Program-made: the position numbers and the translations under genes
Shown: in pieces, positions 63,001 to 64,000 of the stretch
Numbering within the stretch: position 1 is the stretch's first letter
Layout: each line of letters opens with the position of its first letter
The notes under the pieces: model-generated
Told to the model about the DNA's origin: nothing
The model's database searches: none
What the model saw: the letters and a program-made list of their open reading frames with translations, nothing else
Origin: Microvelia longipes
Lineage: Eukaryota; Arthropoda; Insecta; Hemiptera; Veliidae
Assembly (NCBI GenBank): GCA_018340805.1
Contig: JACMZG010001913.1
Span: 31,204,565-31,268,564 of the forward strand
DNA: 64,000 bases
Reading direction: 5' to 3'

Positions 63001-63533
63001 GAATTTGTTTCCTTTCTTTTTTTATTACTTTTCCTCATTTATACCTACGGTATAAATTACATCTATATATAATTTATTATACCTATGTTATAAATTATAT
63101 TTATACATCATTTATACCTACAGTATAAATTATATTTATATATCATTTATACCTACGGTATAATATGTAAATATGTGTAGGATAAATATGTGCATTTGCT
63201 TTGAATAAGCCTGAAAACATTATGGCATTTCATAGAATTATATCCTAACTACTTTGGGACTTCAAAAATGTATCTCAGGTGGGAAAATTTAAAAAAAGTA
63301 AGTAGGGAAGTAAGGGAAAAGTAAGTCAGTGGAAAAAGAAAATCACCTAAAATGGCATCTTGGTATTAAGTTTGCCAATAAATTTAATTTATTTTTAATT
63401 TAGATGATGAGGACTACAGAATTGAGTTGAGCTCCGCATATGAACTGGGTGAATCACCGTTTGGATTCTCACCAACACAAGGTCATATTAAGAAAGGAAA
63501 GTATGTTGAAATAAGTGTCTCATTCACTCCCAG
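17949..63533 (+). CDS. DLEC1: DLEC1-like axonemal ASH/Ig-domain protein, C-terminal half, 22 exons
   Basis: Predicted axonemal (central-apparatus type) protein; vertebrate DLEC1 and Chlamydomonas FAP81 are the named relatives. Exons: 17949-18055, 19484-19577, 20394-20521, 22948-23098, 23961-24086, 24405-24592, 25690-25810, 26232-26377, 27708-27771, 28880-29055, 41762-41886, 42649-42795, 43383-43471, 44249-44415, 46301-46425, 48088-48209, 48955-49091, 50374-50503, 56101-56310, 58026-58166, 62159-62282, 63404-63533. All are GT-AG, all phases agree, and they total 2948 nt or about 982 residues without a stop. Recalled human DLEC1 aligns colinearly: WGEY.D, G.PIS, RFG, GG, NN; and [28 protein letters not shown]. 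Successive Ig-like ASH domains end in segments such as [16 protein letters not shown]. The N-terminal half was not found, and the final exon lies past the window edge. Confidence 0.85.
18775..18910. mobile_element. Palindromic MITE D, copy 2 (intron)
   Basis: Runs from AAAATCAGTTGACAGG to CTGTCAACTT with mirrored GGAGCCAATGAGGTTAG / CTAACCTCGTTGG and a GTTAAACCACGCCC centre. It lies in the intron between exons a and b. Confidence 0.7.
19484..19577 (+). CDS. DLEC1: DLEC1-like exon b
   Basis: Acceptor ttttcag, donor AAT|gtgggt. Continues the domain with [20 protein letters not shown], the typical ASH strand pattern (V.N.S....F/V.W). Confidence 0.8.
20394..20521 (+). CDS. DLEC1: DLEC1-like exon c
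   Basis: Acceptor ttttatag. Donor TT|gtaaat lies exactly where an apparent TAA stop would otherwise end the frame; splicing there keeps phase with exon d. Encodes [20 protein letters not shown] then [10 protein letters not shown]. Confidence 0.75.
20962..21866. mobile_element. hAT-type MITE family B, copy 3, split by a SINE
   Basis: Termini CATAGAGATATATTACTAGAG and ATATATATCTATG. It is flanked by a perfect 8-bp duplication TTCAGACT (20954-20961 and 21867-21874). The MITE proper is about 320 bp; a 567-bp SINE lies inside it at 21034-21600. Confidence 0.85.
21034..21600 (+). mobile_element. tRNA-derived SINE inserted in the MITE
   Basis: Insertion bracketed by the 15-bp duplication TAACCTGACCCCCTC (21019-21033 and 21601-21615). 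The head resembles a tRNA: CATGGTGTAGTGGTTAAGG (A box region) and GGGTTCAATCCCAGC (B box). The body is about 450 bp and ends in two TTACTATCAC repeats. Long target duplications are typical of L1/RTE-type reverse transcription. Confidence 0.8.
22315..22860 (-). repeat. Repeat R1, minus strand, carrying a small palindrome
   Basis: R1 copy in the intron between exons c and d, with CACACACACACAGACAGG and the TTTTCCTCGTGCATACAGTAGG end. An inverted repeat at about 22468-22560 (TTTAATGTACTATCCTTTTG and its reverse complement around a TATT centre) is inserted in it. Confidence 0.55.
22948..23098 (+). CDS. DLEC1: DLEC1-like exon d
   Basis: Acceptor ttgtttag, donor TTG|gtatgt. Encodes [17 protein letters not shown], matching the ENGAWSYLPV strand of human DLEC1, then a linker rich in charged residues. 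The ATG at 22919-22921 lies upstream of the acceptor and is not a start. Confidence 0.8.
23961..24086 (+). CDS. DLEC1: DLEC1-like exon e
   Basis: Acceptor tattttccag, donor AGT|gtaagt, exactly 42 codons, phase 0 at both ends. Helical linker ([17 protein letters not shown]) not obviously present in vertebrate DLEC1. Confidence 0.8.
24405..24592 (+). CDS. DLEC1: DLEC1-like exon f
   Basis: Acceptor gttatag, donor CAG|gtgaca. Encodes [20 protein letters not shown] and [13 protein letters not shown], aligning well with the VYLQSSQVEV...ITLINGTLLPTQF segment of human DLEC1. Confidence 0.88.
25385..25510 (-). repeat. Hammerhead-like repeat segment, minus strand
   Basis: On the minus strand: TACATCCCTGAAGATGCCTC, then CCACAGTGGAAGCGAAAC. 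This has the CUGANGA...GAAA layout of a hammerhead core with a plausible stem II (GCCUCC/GGAAGC). A closely related sequence lies in plus orientation at 63699-63830. The 69-codon minus-strand frame is incidental. Confidence 0.5.
25690..25810 (+). CDS. DLEC1: DLEC1-like exon g
   Basis: Acceptor atacttttag, donor CCT|gtaagt. Encodes [18 protein letters not shown] and [17 protein letters not shown], the second half of the ASH domain begun in exon f. Confidence 0.87.
25968..26231 (+). repeat. 73-bp tandem repeat abutting exon h
   Basis: Units start at 25968, 26041, 26114 and 26187, an exact 73-bp period over about 3.5 copies (AAGTGTCAGCCAAAACAACT ... GCCAAAAATTATGCT). The last partial unit leads straight into the polypyrimidine tract and acceptor of exon h at 26232. 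Confidence 0.85.
26232..26377 (+). CDS. DLEC1: DLEC1-like exon h
   Basis: Acceptor ttttttccag, donor AAA|gtaagc. Encodes [20 protein letters not shown], matching ALPCHVSGMKKPLVLGISGK of human DLEC1, one of the clearest family signatures here. A 73-bp tandem repeat runs right up to its acceptor. Confidence 0.88.
26495..27020 (-). repeat. Interspersed repeat R1, minus strand
   Basis: Contains the GGGGTACCTG start, ACACACACATACAGACAGAC and GTGTAAATGAGGAAAAGT landmarks. A near-perfect palindrome (AATAAAGTATGTCC / GGACATACTTTATT, about 26789-26823) interrupts it. Confidence 0.55.
27139..27192. repeat. Perfect 19-bp stem hairpin
   Basis: AGGCATTGAGAATATACCA is followed by 16 nt and then its exact reverse complement. 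It lies in the intron between exons h and i. It could be a tiny inverted-repeat insertion or a small-RNA hairpin; no target duplication is evident. Confidence 0.6.
27165..27398 (-). pseudogene. Unidentified 77-codon open frame, possible transposon remnant
   Basis: Has a protein-like composition ([20 protein letters not shown], then [20 protein letters not shown]) unlike the AT-rich intron around it, but I do not recognise a family. It overlaps the hairpin at 27139 at its 3' end. Most likely a remnant of a mobile-element ORF inside the DLEC1-like intron. Confidence 0.25.
27708..27771 (+). CDS. DLEC1: DLEC1-like exon i
   Basis: Short exon of 64 nt: acceptor gatttcag, donor CAG|gtgatg. Encodes [20 protein letters not shown]. 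Phase fits both neighbours. Confidence 0.7.
28627..28720 (-). mobile_element. hAT-type MITE family B fragment
   Basis: Inverted right end of the MITE: CATAGAGATATGTTACTAGAGGGGGC followed by the mirror of the TTGAGAGG...AAACATCTTTTT region. The other end is missing or unrecognisable. Confidence 0.55.
28880..29055 (+). CDS. DLEC1: DLEC1-like exon j
   Basis: Acceptor ttatgtttag. I chose donor GA|gtcagt because only it restores phase with exon k; the frame otherwise runs to a TAG at 29065. Encodes a Ser-rich linker. The following intron is 12.7 kb because of transposon insertions. Confidence 0.65.
29285..29303. repeat. (GA)n microsatellite
   Basis: About nine GA units. Short, in the intron just upstream of the BEL element. 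Confidence 0.9.
29574..31112 (-). repeat. BEL 3' LTR (left copy)
   Basis: 1539 bp, beginning and ending TGTGCAAG...CCAAACA on the plus strand. It differs from the other LTR largely by small deletions, for example around 29888-29945, where it lacks several CTT/GCT-type bases present in the right copy. Confidence 0.9.
31140..32710 (-). pseudogene. BEL integrase region, multiply frameshifted
   Basis: Three frames (32432-32710, 31986-32510, 31707-31922) together show the H2C2 zinc-binding end ([20 protein letters not shown]), [10 protein letters not shown] and YSDNGTN catalytic segments and the NFNPPHAP segment. At least three shifts separate them. Short plus-strand ORFs here are shadows. Confidence 0.8.
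32853..33646 (-). pseudogene. BEL reverse transcriptase/RNase H, catalytic core deleted
   Basis: Two overlapping frames. The first carries RT motifs [20 protein letters not shown] and [11 protein letters not shown]. The second begins [15 protein letters not shown], then jumps directly to [16 protein letters not shown], a segment normally about 200 or more residues downstream. The palm with the YVDD box is therefore missing. RNase H follows ([34 protein letters not shown]). Confidence 0.8.
34140..34508 (-). pseudogene. BEL aspartic protease region
   Basis: Encodes [20 protein letters not shown], with the DSG catalytic triad typical of BEL/Pao proteases, and a second domain half ([15 protein letters not shown]). 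The adjoining frames 33848-34115 continue it with shifts. Confidence 0.75.
34537..34773 (-). pseudogene. BEL zinc-knuckle region (frameshifted)
   Basis: Contains [10 protein letters not shown] and [14 protein letters not shown] ... [13 protein letters not shown], the Cys/His-rich nucleic-acid-binding segment at the gag end of BEL/Pao elements. It is out of frame with gag by one shift. Confidence 0.8.
34761..35834 (-). CDS. BEL gag (357 residues)
   Basis: The longest intact frame of the element, starting [19 protein letters not shown]. It carries the BEL/Pao gag core pattern: [49 protein letters not shown] and [16 protein letters not shown]. It encodes the capsid-like structural protein. It ends where a frame change leads into the zinc-knuckle region (34537-34773). 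Confidence 0.88.
   Translation of the reverse strand: MDPELLQETAESYRRKMFKSFEDIREARDKGREAKLDPSKVQMFKSMYSTVMNSYDVFESNYDELCDLLDENKRAIATPADTQQRTTIRRYLFESHAMMAEFEAVEKEKSVRLSQSMTGHTKIKLPPLDLPKFKGDRTKWPSWKDTFNSMVNNELALSDIDRFHYLIRSLEGKALAVIAHVPVTESNFEIAWKTLIDQYDNKRLLAASYLDQLLDIKVLPPKASNEQLSKTVAKLSEIVAAFKLLDVPDNAEYILFHLARRTIDTSTREEFERENKEKFPTFDQFIKFLRNKCDASELAVGLARTTVAQDLSNRNNNPRRSFRPSSSGTTLLGSGRNSQPSNQARKYRDSKAPSCPC
36112..36422 (-). repeat. Six spaced copies of GTGGATACCAC in the BEL leader
   Basis: Near-identical 11-16 bp motif GTGGATACCAC(G/T)CGA starts at about 36112, 36158, 36193, 36274, 36334 and 36407, with unrelated DNA between. The core is a small inverted repeat (GTGG/CCAC). It lies between the primer site and gag. 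The arrangement recalls the clustered Su(Hw) sites in the Drosophila gypsy leader; a protein-binding role here is an inference. Confidence 0.75.
36798..36815 (-). other. BEL primer-binding site (tRNA-Tyr)
   Basis: Minus strand TGGTCCTTCGAGCCGGAT lies three bases inside the 5' LTR. Its complement ATCCGGCTCGAAGGACCA equals the 3' end of animal tRNA-Tyr plus CCA. Confidence 0.8.
36819..38397 (-). repeat. BEL 5' LTR (right copy)
   Basis: 1579 bp, same termini as the left LTR, 40 bp longer through scattered short indels. It should contain the element's promoter. It is unusually long relative to the roughly 5.7 kb interior. Confidence 0.9.
38540..38800 (+). mobile_element. LINE (jockey-type) 3' tail, fragment 1
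   Basis: Translates as [20 protein letters not shown] and [10 protein letters not shown], the conserved C-terminus of jockey-clade reverse transcriptases (G.KLYN.LP..I). It is followed by an AT-rich tail with AATAAAGG. 5'-truncated, as usual for LINEs. Confidence 0.65.
38932..39480 (+). mobile_element. LINE (jockey-type) 3' tail, fragment 2
   Basis: Starts with [15 protein letters not shown] and [14 protein letters not shown]. After stops it continues in the frame 39118-39393 with [14 protein letters not shown] and [20 protein letters not shown] ... [10 protein letters not shown], the typical RT C-terminus. It ends with AATAAAGCTTTTATTTTTTTA. At least three stop codons interrupt it. Confidence 0.75.
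40143..40625 (+). pseudogene. Crypton-like tyrosine recombinase remnant
   Basis: Encodes [20 protein letters not shown] then [16 protein letters not shown] and [20 protein letters not shown], which resemble the N-terminal SAM-like/core-binding region of the tyrosine-recombinase proteins that descend from Crypton DNA transposons in arthropods. A shift in the A-rich run near 40480 moves the family-like continuation ([11 protein letters not shown]...[14 protein letters not shown]) to another frame, which also has a stop. The catalytic R-H-R-Y half is absent, so it is dead. Confidence 0.6.
40676..40870. mobile_element. Short TIR element next to the Crypton remnant
   Basis: Ends are imperfect inverted repeats: TGTGCACCTTGGGAGTAAAA with TGCCATTATTCCCT on the left, mirrored by AGGGAAATAATGACATTC ... 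CCAATGGTGCA on the right. The middle repeats TTCCCTCG.CTTTGCCTCAG blocks. Similar GAGGCAAAGCC.AGG blocks occur near 47690 and 62430. Confidence 0.55.
41762..41886 (+). CDS. DLEC1: DLEC1-like exon k
   Basis: Acceptor tacaatag, donor CAGA|gtaagt. Encodes [20 protein letters not shown] and [17 protein letters not shown]. It is the first exon after the transposon-filled intron. The frame is forced by stops in the other two. Confidence 0.65.
42240..42600. repeat. TGGCA-palindrome repeat family copy
   Basis: Shares with 60035-60250 the sequence TATTGTnGCAnTnTGCCACTTATAT, an ACATGTGG / GGTTG..GGC hairpin block and an AT-rich tail. The ends resemble the TGGCAAAATGCCA arms of the GC-rich element at 8600-9245. 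The 111-codon minus-strand frame across it has no recognisable domain. Confidence 0.45.
42649..42795 (+). CDS. DLEC1: DLEC1-like exon l
   Basis: Acceptor gcatttttag, donor AAAG|gtaata. Encodes [20 protein letters not shown], aligning with TRQLILTNRSPIRTRFSLK in human DLEC1. Confidence 0.85.
43383..43471 (+). CDS. DLEC1: DLEC1-like exon m
   Basis: Acceptor tgtcttatag, donor CAG|gtactt, 89 nt. Encodes [19 protein letters not shown] and a linker ending LHGYQ, the counterpart of the GPYQQ segment before WGEY in the human protein. Confidence 0.75.
43600..43903. mobile_element. hAT-type MITE family B, copy 4
   Basis: The right end (GGTTATGCCCCCTCTAGTATATATCTCTATG) and internal landmarks are intact; the left terminus is degraded. 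It sits within a local tandem of GACCTAGAGCAGGTTGCYAGGA. Confidence 0.65.
44249..44415 (+). CDS. DLEC1: DLEC1-like exon n
   Basis: Acceptor atttgtag, donor CAG|gtaact. Encodes [20 protein letters not shown] and [10 protein letters not shown], matching the human MWGEYWDNL and GCPIS signature. This is the most diagnostic exon for the assignment. Confidence 0.9.
46301..46425 (+). CDS. DLEC1: DLEC1-like exon o
   Basis: Acceptor gttgacag, donor CATG|gtaatg. Encodes [20 protein letters not shown] and PLKIAWVTY, aligning with RFGTQVSGG...LRLNN...RLDWETY of human DLEC1. Confidence 0.9.
46934..47368. mobile_element. MITE family A copy 2
   Basis: Same termini (CAGTCTATTGTTTAGTTTAAAAATC...GATAGACTG) with TA on both flanks. 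A (TTTA)n microsatellite (about 47168-47205) has expanded inside it. Confidence 0.75.
48088..48209 (+). CDS. DLEC1: DLEC1-like exon p
   Basis: Acceptor ttacttcag, donor TCT|gtaagg. Encodes [20 protein letters not shown] and the start of the next Ig-like domain. Confidence 0.82.
48259..48694. mobile_element. MITE family C copy 1
   Basis: A 436-bp element with terminal inverted repeats TCAAAGAGACTAATACTT and a 6-bp target duplication GCACAA (48253-48258 and 48695-48700). A diverged second copy is at 49624-50071. There is no ORF of note. Confidence 0.8.
48703..48843. mobile_element. Palindromic MITE D, copy 3
   Basis: Starts ATAATCAGTTGACATGGAGG and ends CCTCACTGTCTACAGATTAT, with mirrored CAATGAGGTT / AACCTCATTGG and the GGGCGTGGTTTAACATC centre. 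Lies just right of MITE C copy 1. Confidence 0.7.
48955..49091 (+). CDS. DLEC1: DLEC1-like exon q
   Basis: Acceptor cattttcag; the donor CAGAG|gtttgc is weak but in phase. Encodes [20 protein letters not shown], aligning with ISPKQVVVPAGGSSTIYISF in human DLEC1. Confidence 0.82.
49624..50071. mobile_element. MITE family C copy 2
   Basis: Diverged relative of 48259-48694, with ends TCAAAGATACTAATACTTAG and CTAAATATTTGTCTCTTTCA. No clear target duplication. The 62-codon plus-strand frame is incidental. Confidence 0.65.
50374..50503 (+). CDS. DLEC1: DLEC1-like exon r
   Basis: Acceptor tttttcag, donor ATG|gtatag. Encodes [20 protein letters not shown] and [12 protein letters not shown]. It precedes the intron that contains the minisatellite and the Ty3/Gypsy element. 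Confidence 0.8.
50995..51612 (+). repeat. 51-bp minisatellite with alternating A/B units
   Basis: About twelve copies of a 51-bp unit (TCTGTTTGACTAAAGAATAT, then CAAGTGGCCAGGATATT, then CCTTTGTAAATAAG). Two unit types alternate over much of it: A (AAAGAATATC.AGTGGCCAGG...GCT) and B (AAGGGATATCAAGTTACCAGG...CCT), giving a 102-bp higher-order period. Several units have short internal deletions near 51390-51540. Confidence 0.9.
51699..51828 (-). repeat. Gypsy 3' LTR (left copy)
   Basis: 130 bp, TGTTATGTATC...AAAGATGTATCA on the plus strand. Compared with the other LTR it lacks two As near AATGTAATCC and has two extra As near AATAAAAAC and one extra C near AACCTAGG; I saw no substitutions. Confidence 0.9.
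51826..52107 (-). pseudogene. Gypsy integrase C-terminus (shifted frame)
   Basis: Encodes [13 protein letters not shown] and [12 protein letters not shown]...[12 protein letters not shown]...WRRHLGQI, the small beta-barrel DNA-binding end of Ty3/Gypsy integrases. It runs to the polypurine tract. It is separated from the 359-codon frame by a shift near 52150. Confidence 0.82.
51829..51840 (-). other. Gypsy polypurine tract
   Basis: Minus strand AAGGGGGGAACT directly abuts the 3' LTR, the expected place for the plus-strand primer. Confidence 0.75.
52169..53248 (-). CDS. Gypsy RNase H and integrase (359 codons)
   Basis: RNase H tail ([31 protein letters not shown]), then the integrase H2C2 domain ([20 protein letters not shown]...CKQC) and the DD-E core ([32 protein letters not shown]). 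The catalytic residues are all visible. The chromodomain-free C-terminus continues in a shifted frame at 51826-52107 ([20 protein letters not shown]). Confidence 0.9.
   Translation of the reverse strand: MGLKSRYSQIDKEATGIFWGLKKFYPYLYGRKFTLITDNKPLVFIFDLHRTLPSIAATRIFNYAHFLSGFDYNIEYKRTEAHANADYLSRFPFEKINENFSDESAKFQINQIMTLPVKINHIRTETAKDDQLANVLERLKKGMSLRDIGLRDEEYSLQDGCIFRGIRILVPATLRKPVLRELHEGHLGMVRMKELARSYCYWPGIDKDIENMVGGCKQCCLKERTCKEPHHPWVIPETPWERIHIDFAGPMKGWTYFIVVDAYTKWVEVIPTKSTTSEWCTKQLKKLFATFGLPYVLVSDNGRQFSSTHFTQFLKDYGICHKLTAPFHPASNGQAERFVQTIKRGLQVWRWSQGMYQIN
53326..53873 (-). pseudogene. Gypsy reverse transcriptase catalytic region
   Basis: Frame 53432-53821 includes [19 protein letters not shown] and the catalytic [10 protein letters not shown] box (the YxDD equivalent), then [12 protein letters not shown]. 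Frame 53326-53661 takes over with [20 protein letters not shown] (RT thumb/connection). The two overlap, showing a frameshift. Confidence 0.85.
54027..55112 (-). CDS. Gypsy gag end, zinc knuckles, protease and RT start
   Basis: A 361-codon frame: end of capsid, then two CCHC knuckles ([14 protein letters not shown] and [14 protein letters not shown]), a retropepsin domain with [14 protein letters not shown], and the beginning of RT ([15 protein letters not shown]). It therefore spans the gag-pol boundary in one frame. Plus-strand ORFs over it are shadows. Confidence 0.88.
   Translation of the reverse strand: MTFKEMVKIGHSIEQAKQENALMHTDSNKSVNKITNKTRPSSVEERSFKRVNNRFRPERKETEEDSFASLRGRCYRCGSPTHRANTCLSKEETCRSCGVIGHLARVCMNRSKSRKREVRLVDKNSEEENENQNKHDIYSIKETSRSNHTYTSNSIKTDSSGKFIVQIEIEGQKLNMELDTGAALSSMSWYDYSRLGFRNRLFKTNVELRTYTGEIIRPKGVVIVKCRYKNFDFFGKLFIINQKVDPIFGRDWFKDVKLDWGEIKLIRTNETEKLDTILHEFKDIFRSDIGCIPNYRVQLKLKENVEPIFFKPRQVPFALKNKVEMEIDRLEGLGIISKVEHAEWGTPVVPVSKPNGSVRLC
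55155..55918 (-). pseudogene. Gypsy gag, N-terminal parts (frameshifted)
   Basis: The first frame (55436-55918) starts [20 protein letters not shown], has an acidic coiled-coil-like stretch and ends near [18 protein letters not shown] second frame (55155-55364) continues with [14 protein letters not shown] and [16 protein letters not shown], typical Ty3/Gypsy capsid. One or more shifts separate them. Confidence 0.8.
55921..56049 (-). repeat. Gypsy 5' LTR (right copy)
   Basis: 129 bp. The gag ATG (55918) lies only two bases inside this LTR, so the leader is almost absent and the predicted primer-binding site (TGGCGACGAGG..., from 55917) overlaps the gag start codon. Confidence 0.88.
56101..56310 (+). 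CDS. DLEC1: DLEC1-like exon s
   Basis: Longest exon (70 codons), acceptor atttttttag, donor CAG|gtattg, phase 0 at both ends. Encodes [20 protein letters not shown] and TFQPHQSIQ, an ASH domain core. It starts 52 bp after the end of the Gypsy LTR. Confidence 0.85.
56610..56963. repeat. Foldback hairpin element with hammerhead-like cores
   Basis: Two arms of about 160 bp form an almost perfect hairpin around 56785-56800. Each arm contains, in inverted orientation, CACTGATGATGACCGTTTAG, then GTTGAAAGCCGG (right arm 56874-56905), with the CUGAUGA...GAAA layout of a hammerhead core. Located in the intron between exons s and t. Confidence 0.75.
57032..57429. mobile_element. MITE family A copy 3
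   Basis: The right end (AAACAATAGACTG) and internal landmarks (CCCTGCAAGAA, GCCGGGAAGAAGG, CAATCCCCAAAAT.CTTATGACCTT) match the other copies. The left terminus is mutated. Confidence 0.65.
58026..58166 (+). CDS. DLEC1: DLEC1-like exon t
   Basis: Acceptor tctttgcag, donor CAG|gttaaa, 47 codons. Encodes [20 protein letters not shown] and [12 protein letters not shown]. Confidence 0.82.
58558..58994. repeat. Nested foldback element
   Basis: Outer arms GAGATAATGAAGACAGCAGT at the left and its near reverse complement at the right. A second inverted pair lies inside: GTCGGATGGGTGTCCCAGG (about 58715) and its mirror near 58770-58793. The left arm contains CACTGAAGATGCCAAGCTTCG (minus strand), hammerhead-like but with a degraded GAAA. 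Confidence 0.65.
59262..59611. repeat. Foldback hairpin element with hammerhead-like cores, second copy
   Basis: Arms of about 165 bp, nearly perfect, with the turn near 59430. The right arm carries GTACTGAGGATGACCTTTAT, then TTGGTTGAAAGCCGG, at the same relative position as in 56610-56963. Only the core region is shared between the two elements; the rest of the arms differs. Confidence 0.75.
60035..60250. repeat. TGGCA-palindrome repeat with GC hairpins
   Basis: Contains TTGTGGCATTATGCCACTTATAT, a GTGGCGGCAAAGCTGCCAC hairpin and GC-rich sequence to about 60200. It is related to the elements at 8600-9245 and 42240-42600. The 68-codon minus-strand ORF is probably a by-product. Confidence 0.5.
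60927..61144. repeat. Foldback element with 55-bp arms
   Basis: ATGAGGAAAGAATAATAATG ... AGACAACAGTCCTAGTTTTTG is mirrored almost exactly at the right end. The centre carries CACTGAGGATGCCAAGCATC, then GCTTGTGTGAAAGCTC, again a CUGANGA...GAAA layout. It resembles the outer arms at 58558-58994 (AATGAAGACA.CAGTCC). Confidence 0.7.
61255..61967. repeat. 700-bp foldback palindrome, copy 2
   Basis: Intact copy of the element at 13598-14274. The ends TAGTCCAAGAGCCG.ACCTGAAAAAA and its mirror TTTTTTCAGGTCCCGCTCTTGGACCA bracket two inverted halves. The symmetric GTGTGCAAAACATAAA / GTTTTGCACACGACC landmarks are at about 61460 and 61745. Confidence 0.8.
61982..62121. mobile_element. Palindromic MITE D, copy 4
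   Basis: Starts AAAATCAGTTGATACTGCGG and ends CCACACTGTCTACTGATTTT. It lies next to the foldback palindrome and 37 bp upstream of exon u. Confidence 0.75.
62159..62282 (+). CDS. DLEC1: DLEC1-like exon u
   Basis: Acceptor ttattgcag, donor ACTG|gtattt. Encodes [20 protein letters not shown] followed by [16 protein letters not shown], corresponding to the WVDFGTCFVSQQRVREVYL strand near the human C-terminus. Confidence 0.85.
63028..63172. repeat. Short tandem of the R1 5' end
   Basis: Three to four repeats of ATTTATACCTACGGTATAAAT with AT-rich spacers of about 15-25 bp. The unit is itself a palindrome (TTTATACC..GGTATAAA) and matches the first bases of repeat R1. Confidence 0.7.
63404..63533 (+). 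CDS. DLEC1: DLEC1-like exon v (last within window)
   Basis: Acceptor ttaatttag, donor CAG|gtaggc. Encodes [20 protein letters not shown] and [11 protein letters not shown], a textbook ASH-domain ending. By analogy with human DLEC1 about 40 residues remain beyond the right edge. Confidence 0.85.
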
Positions 63534-63698
63534 GTAGGCATATTTGTTAGAAACCACTTGTGTAGATTCAAAATATCCCTCTTAGGTCTGATACCAAATT
63601 CAAATATTTTTTCTTCAGCTAAACATCTATCTAAAAATATTTAACCTTTTAGATAGATGTTTACAGTTCAGTTTTGTAGAGCATTGTGTTTCTATCCA

Positions 63699-63830
63699 TG
63701 ATGTCCTACATCCCTGAAGATGCCTCCCACAGTGGAAGCGAAACGTCTGATTCTTCATTATCATTGACGCAGGCACCACCAGAAGACCTAAATCTTCATG
63801 ACAATAACCGCGGAAGCCTACACAGTTTAT
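63699..63830 (+). repeat. Hammerhead-like repeat segment, plus strand
   Basis: ATGTCCTACATCCCTGAAGA, then TGCCTCCCACAGTGGAAGCG and AAACGTCTGATTC, followed by a CACCACCAGAAGACCTA block. Inverted relative of 25385-25510. Lies in the last visible intron. Confidence 0.55.
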
Positions 63831-64000
63831 TAAAAATATTTAGTCTAAATATTTGAAGTTGGTAAAAAATCTTGTTTAAATCCTGTAATATTAATATGAT
63901 ATATGGGTTGTCTATGAGTATAACCTAATATTTTAATTTCAAAATAGCTGCTAATAAATATAGTTAATGGAATATTAGGTTTAGATGGTTTAATGTATGA

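Noticed and set aside
17949..63533. HYDIN, CFAP47 or CFAP74 as the identity of the large gene
   Set aside because: All contain ASH-type domains, but the order of WGEY, G.PIS, RFG..GG, SQV, LINQ.L.PT and PCHV segments fits DLEC1 colinearly.

Overview
This is a eukaryotic, AT-rich genomic window dense in repeats. Spliced genes with GT-AG introns, a BEL/Pao and a Ty3/Gypsy LTR retrotransposon, jockey-type LINE tails and a Crypton-like recombinase remnant point to an invertebrate animal. An arthropod is a reasonable guess, but the sequence alone does not fix the species.

Two host genes are supported. (1) Thymidylate synthase lies on the minus strand (3738-8250): two coding exons separated by a 3.57 kb intron join in phase to give a complete 312-residue enzyme with all key motifs. 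A splice acceptor just before the ATG implies a non-coding first exon upstream. (2) A large plus-strand gene covers 17949 to the right edge. I reconstructed 22 consecutive exons whose phases all agree, giving about 982 residues. They align colinearly with the C-terminal half of DLEC1 (deleted in lung and esophageal cancer 1; the Chlamydomonas relative is FAP81), an axonemal protein built of Ig-like ASH/PapD-type domains. Its N-terminal half was not found, and its last exon lies beyond the window.

Most of the rest is mobile DNA, much of it inside DLEC1 introns. The 12.7 kb intron 29056-41761 holds an 8.8 kb BEL/Pao element (antisense; 1.5-1.6 kb LTRs, GTTAC target duplication, tRNA-Tyr-type primer site, a deletion that removes the RT catalytic core), two LINE 3' tails and the Crypton remnant. 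The 5.6 kb intron 50504-56100 holds a 51-bp minisatellite with alternating units and a 4.35 kb Ty3/Gypsy element (antisense; 130-bp LTRs, CTAAT target duplication).

The small-element load is large: a hAT-type MITE family with 8-bp duplications, a TA-flanked MITE family, a MITE with a 6-bp duplication, a 140-bp palindromic MITE, 700-bp foldback palindromes, a repeat carrying a 5S-rRNA-like module, tRNA-derived SINEs, and several long-hairpin foldback elements whose arms carry hammerhead-ribozyme-like cores.

The most unusual items are: perfect 30-40 bp palindromes flanked by 8-bp target duplications ('nano' hAT-like insertions); foldback elements with hammerhead-like CTGANGA...GAAA cores; a GC-rich array of TTC-loop hairpins beside the thymidylate synthase gene; and six copies of a GTGGATACCAC motif in the BEL leader.
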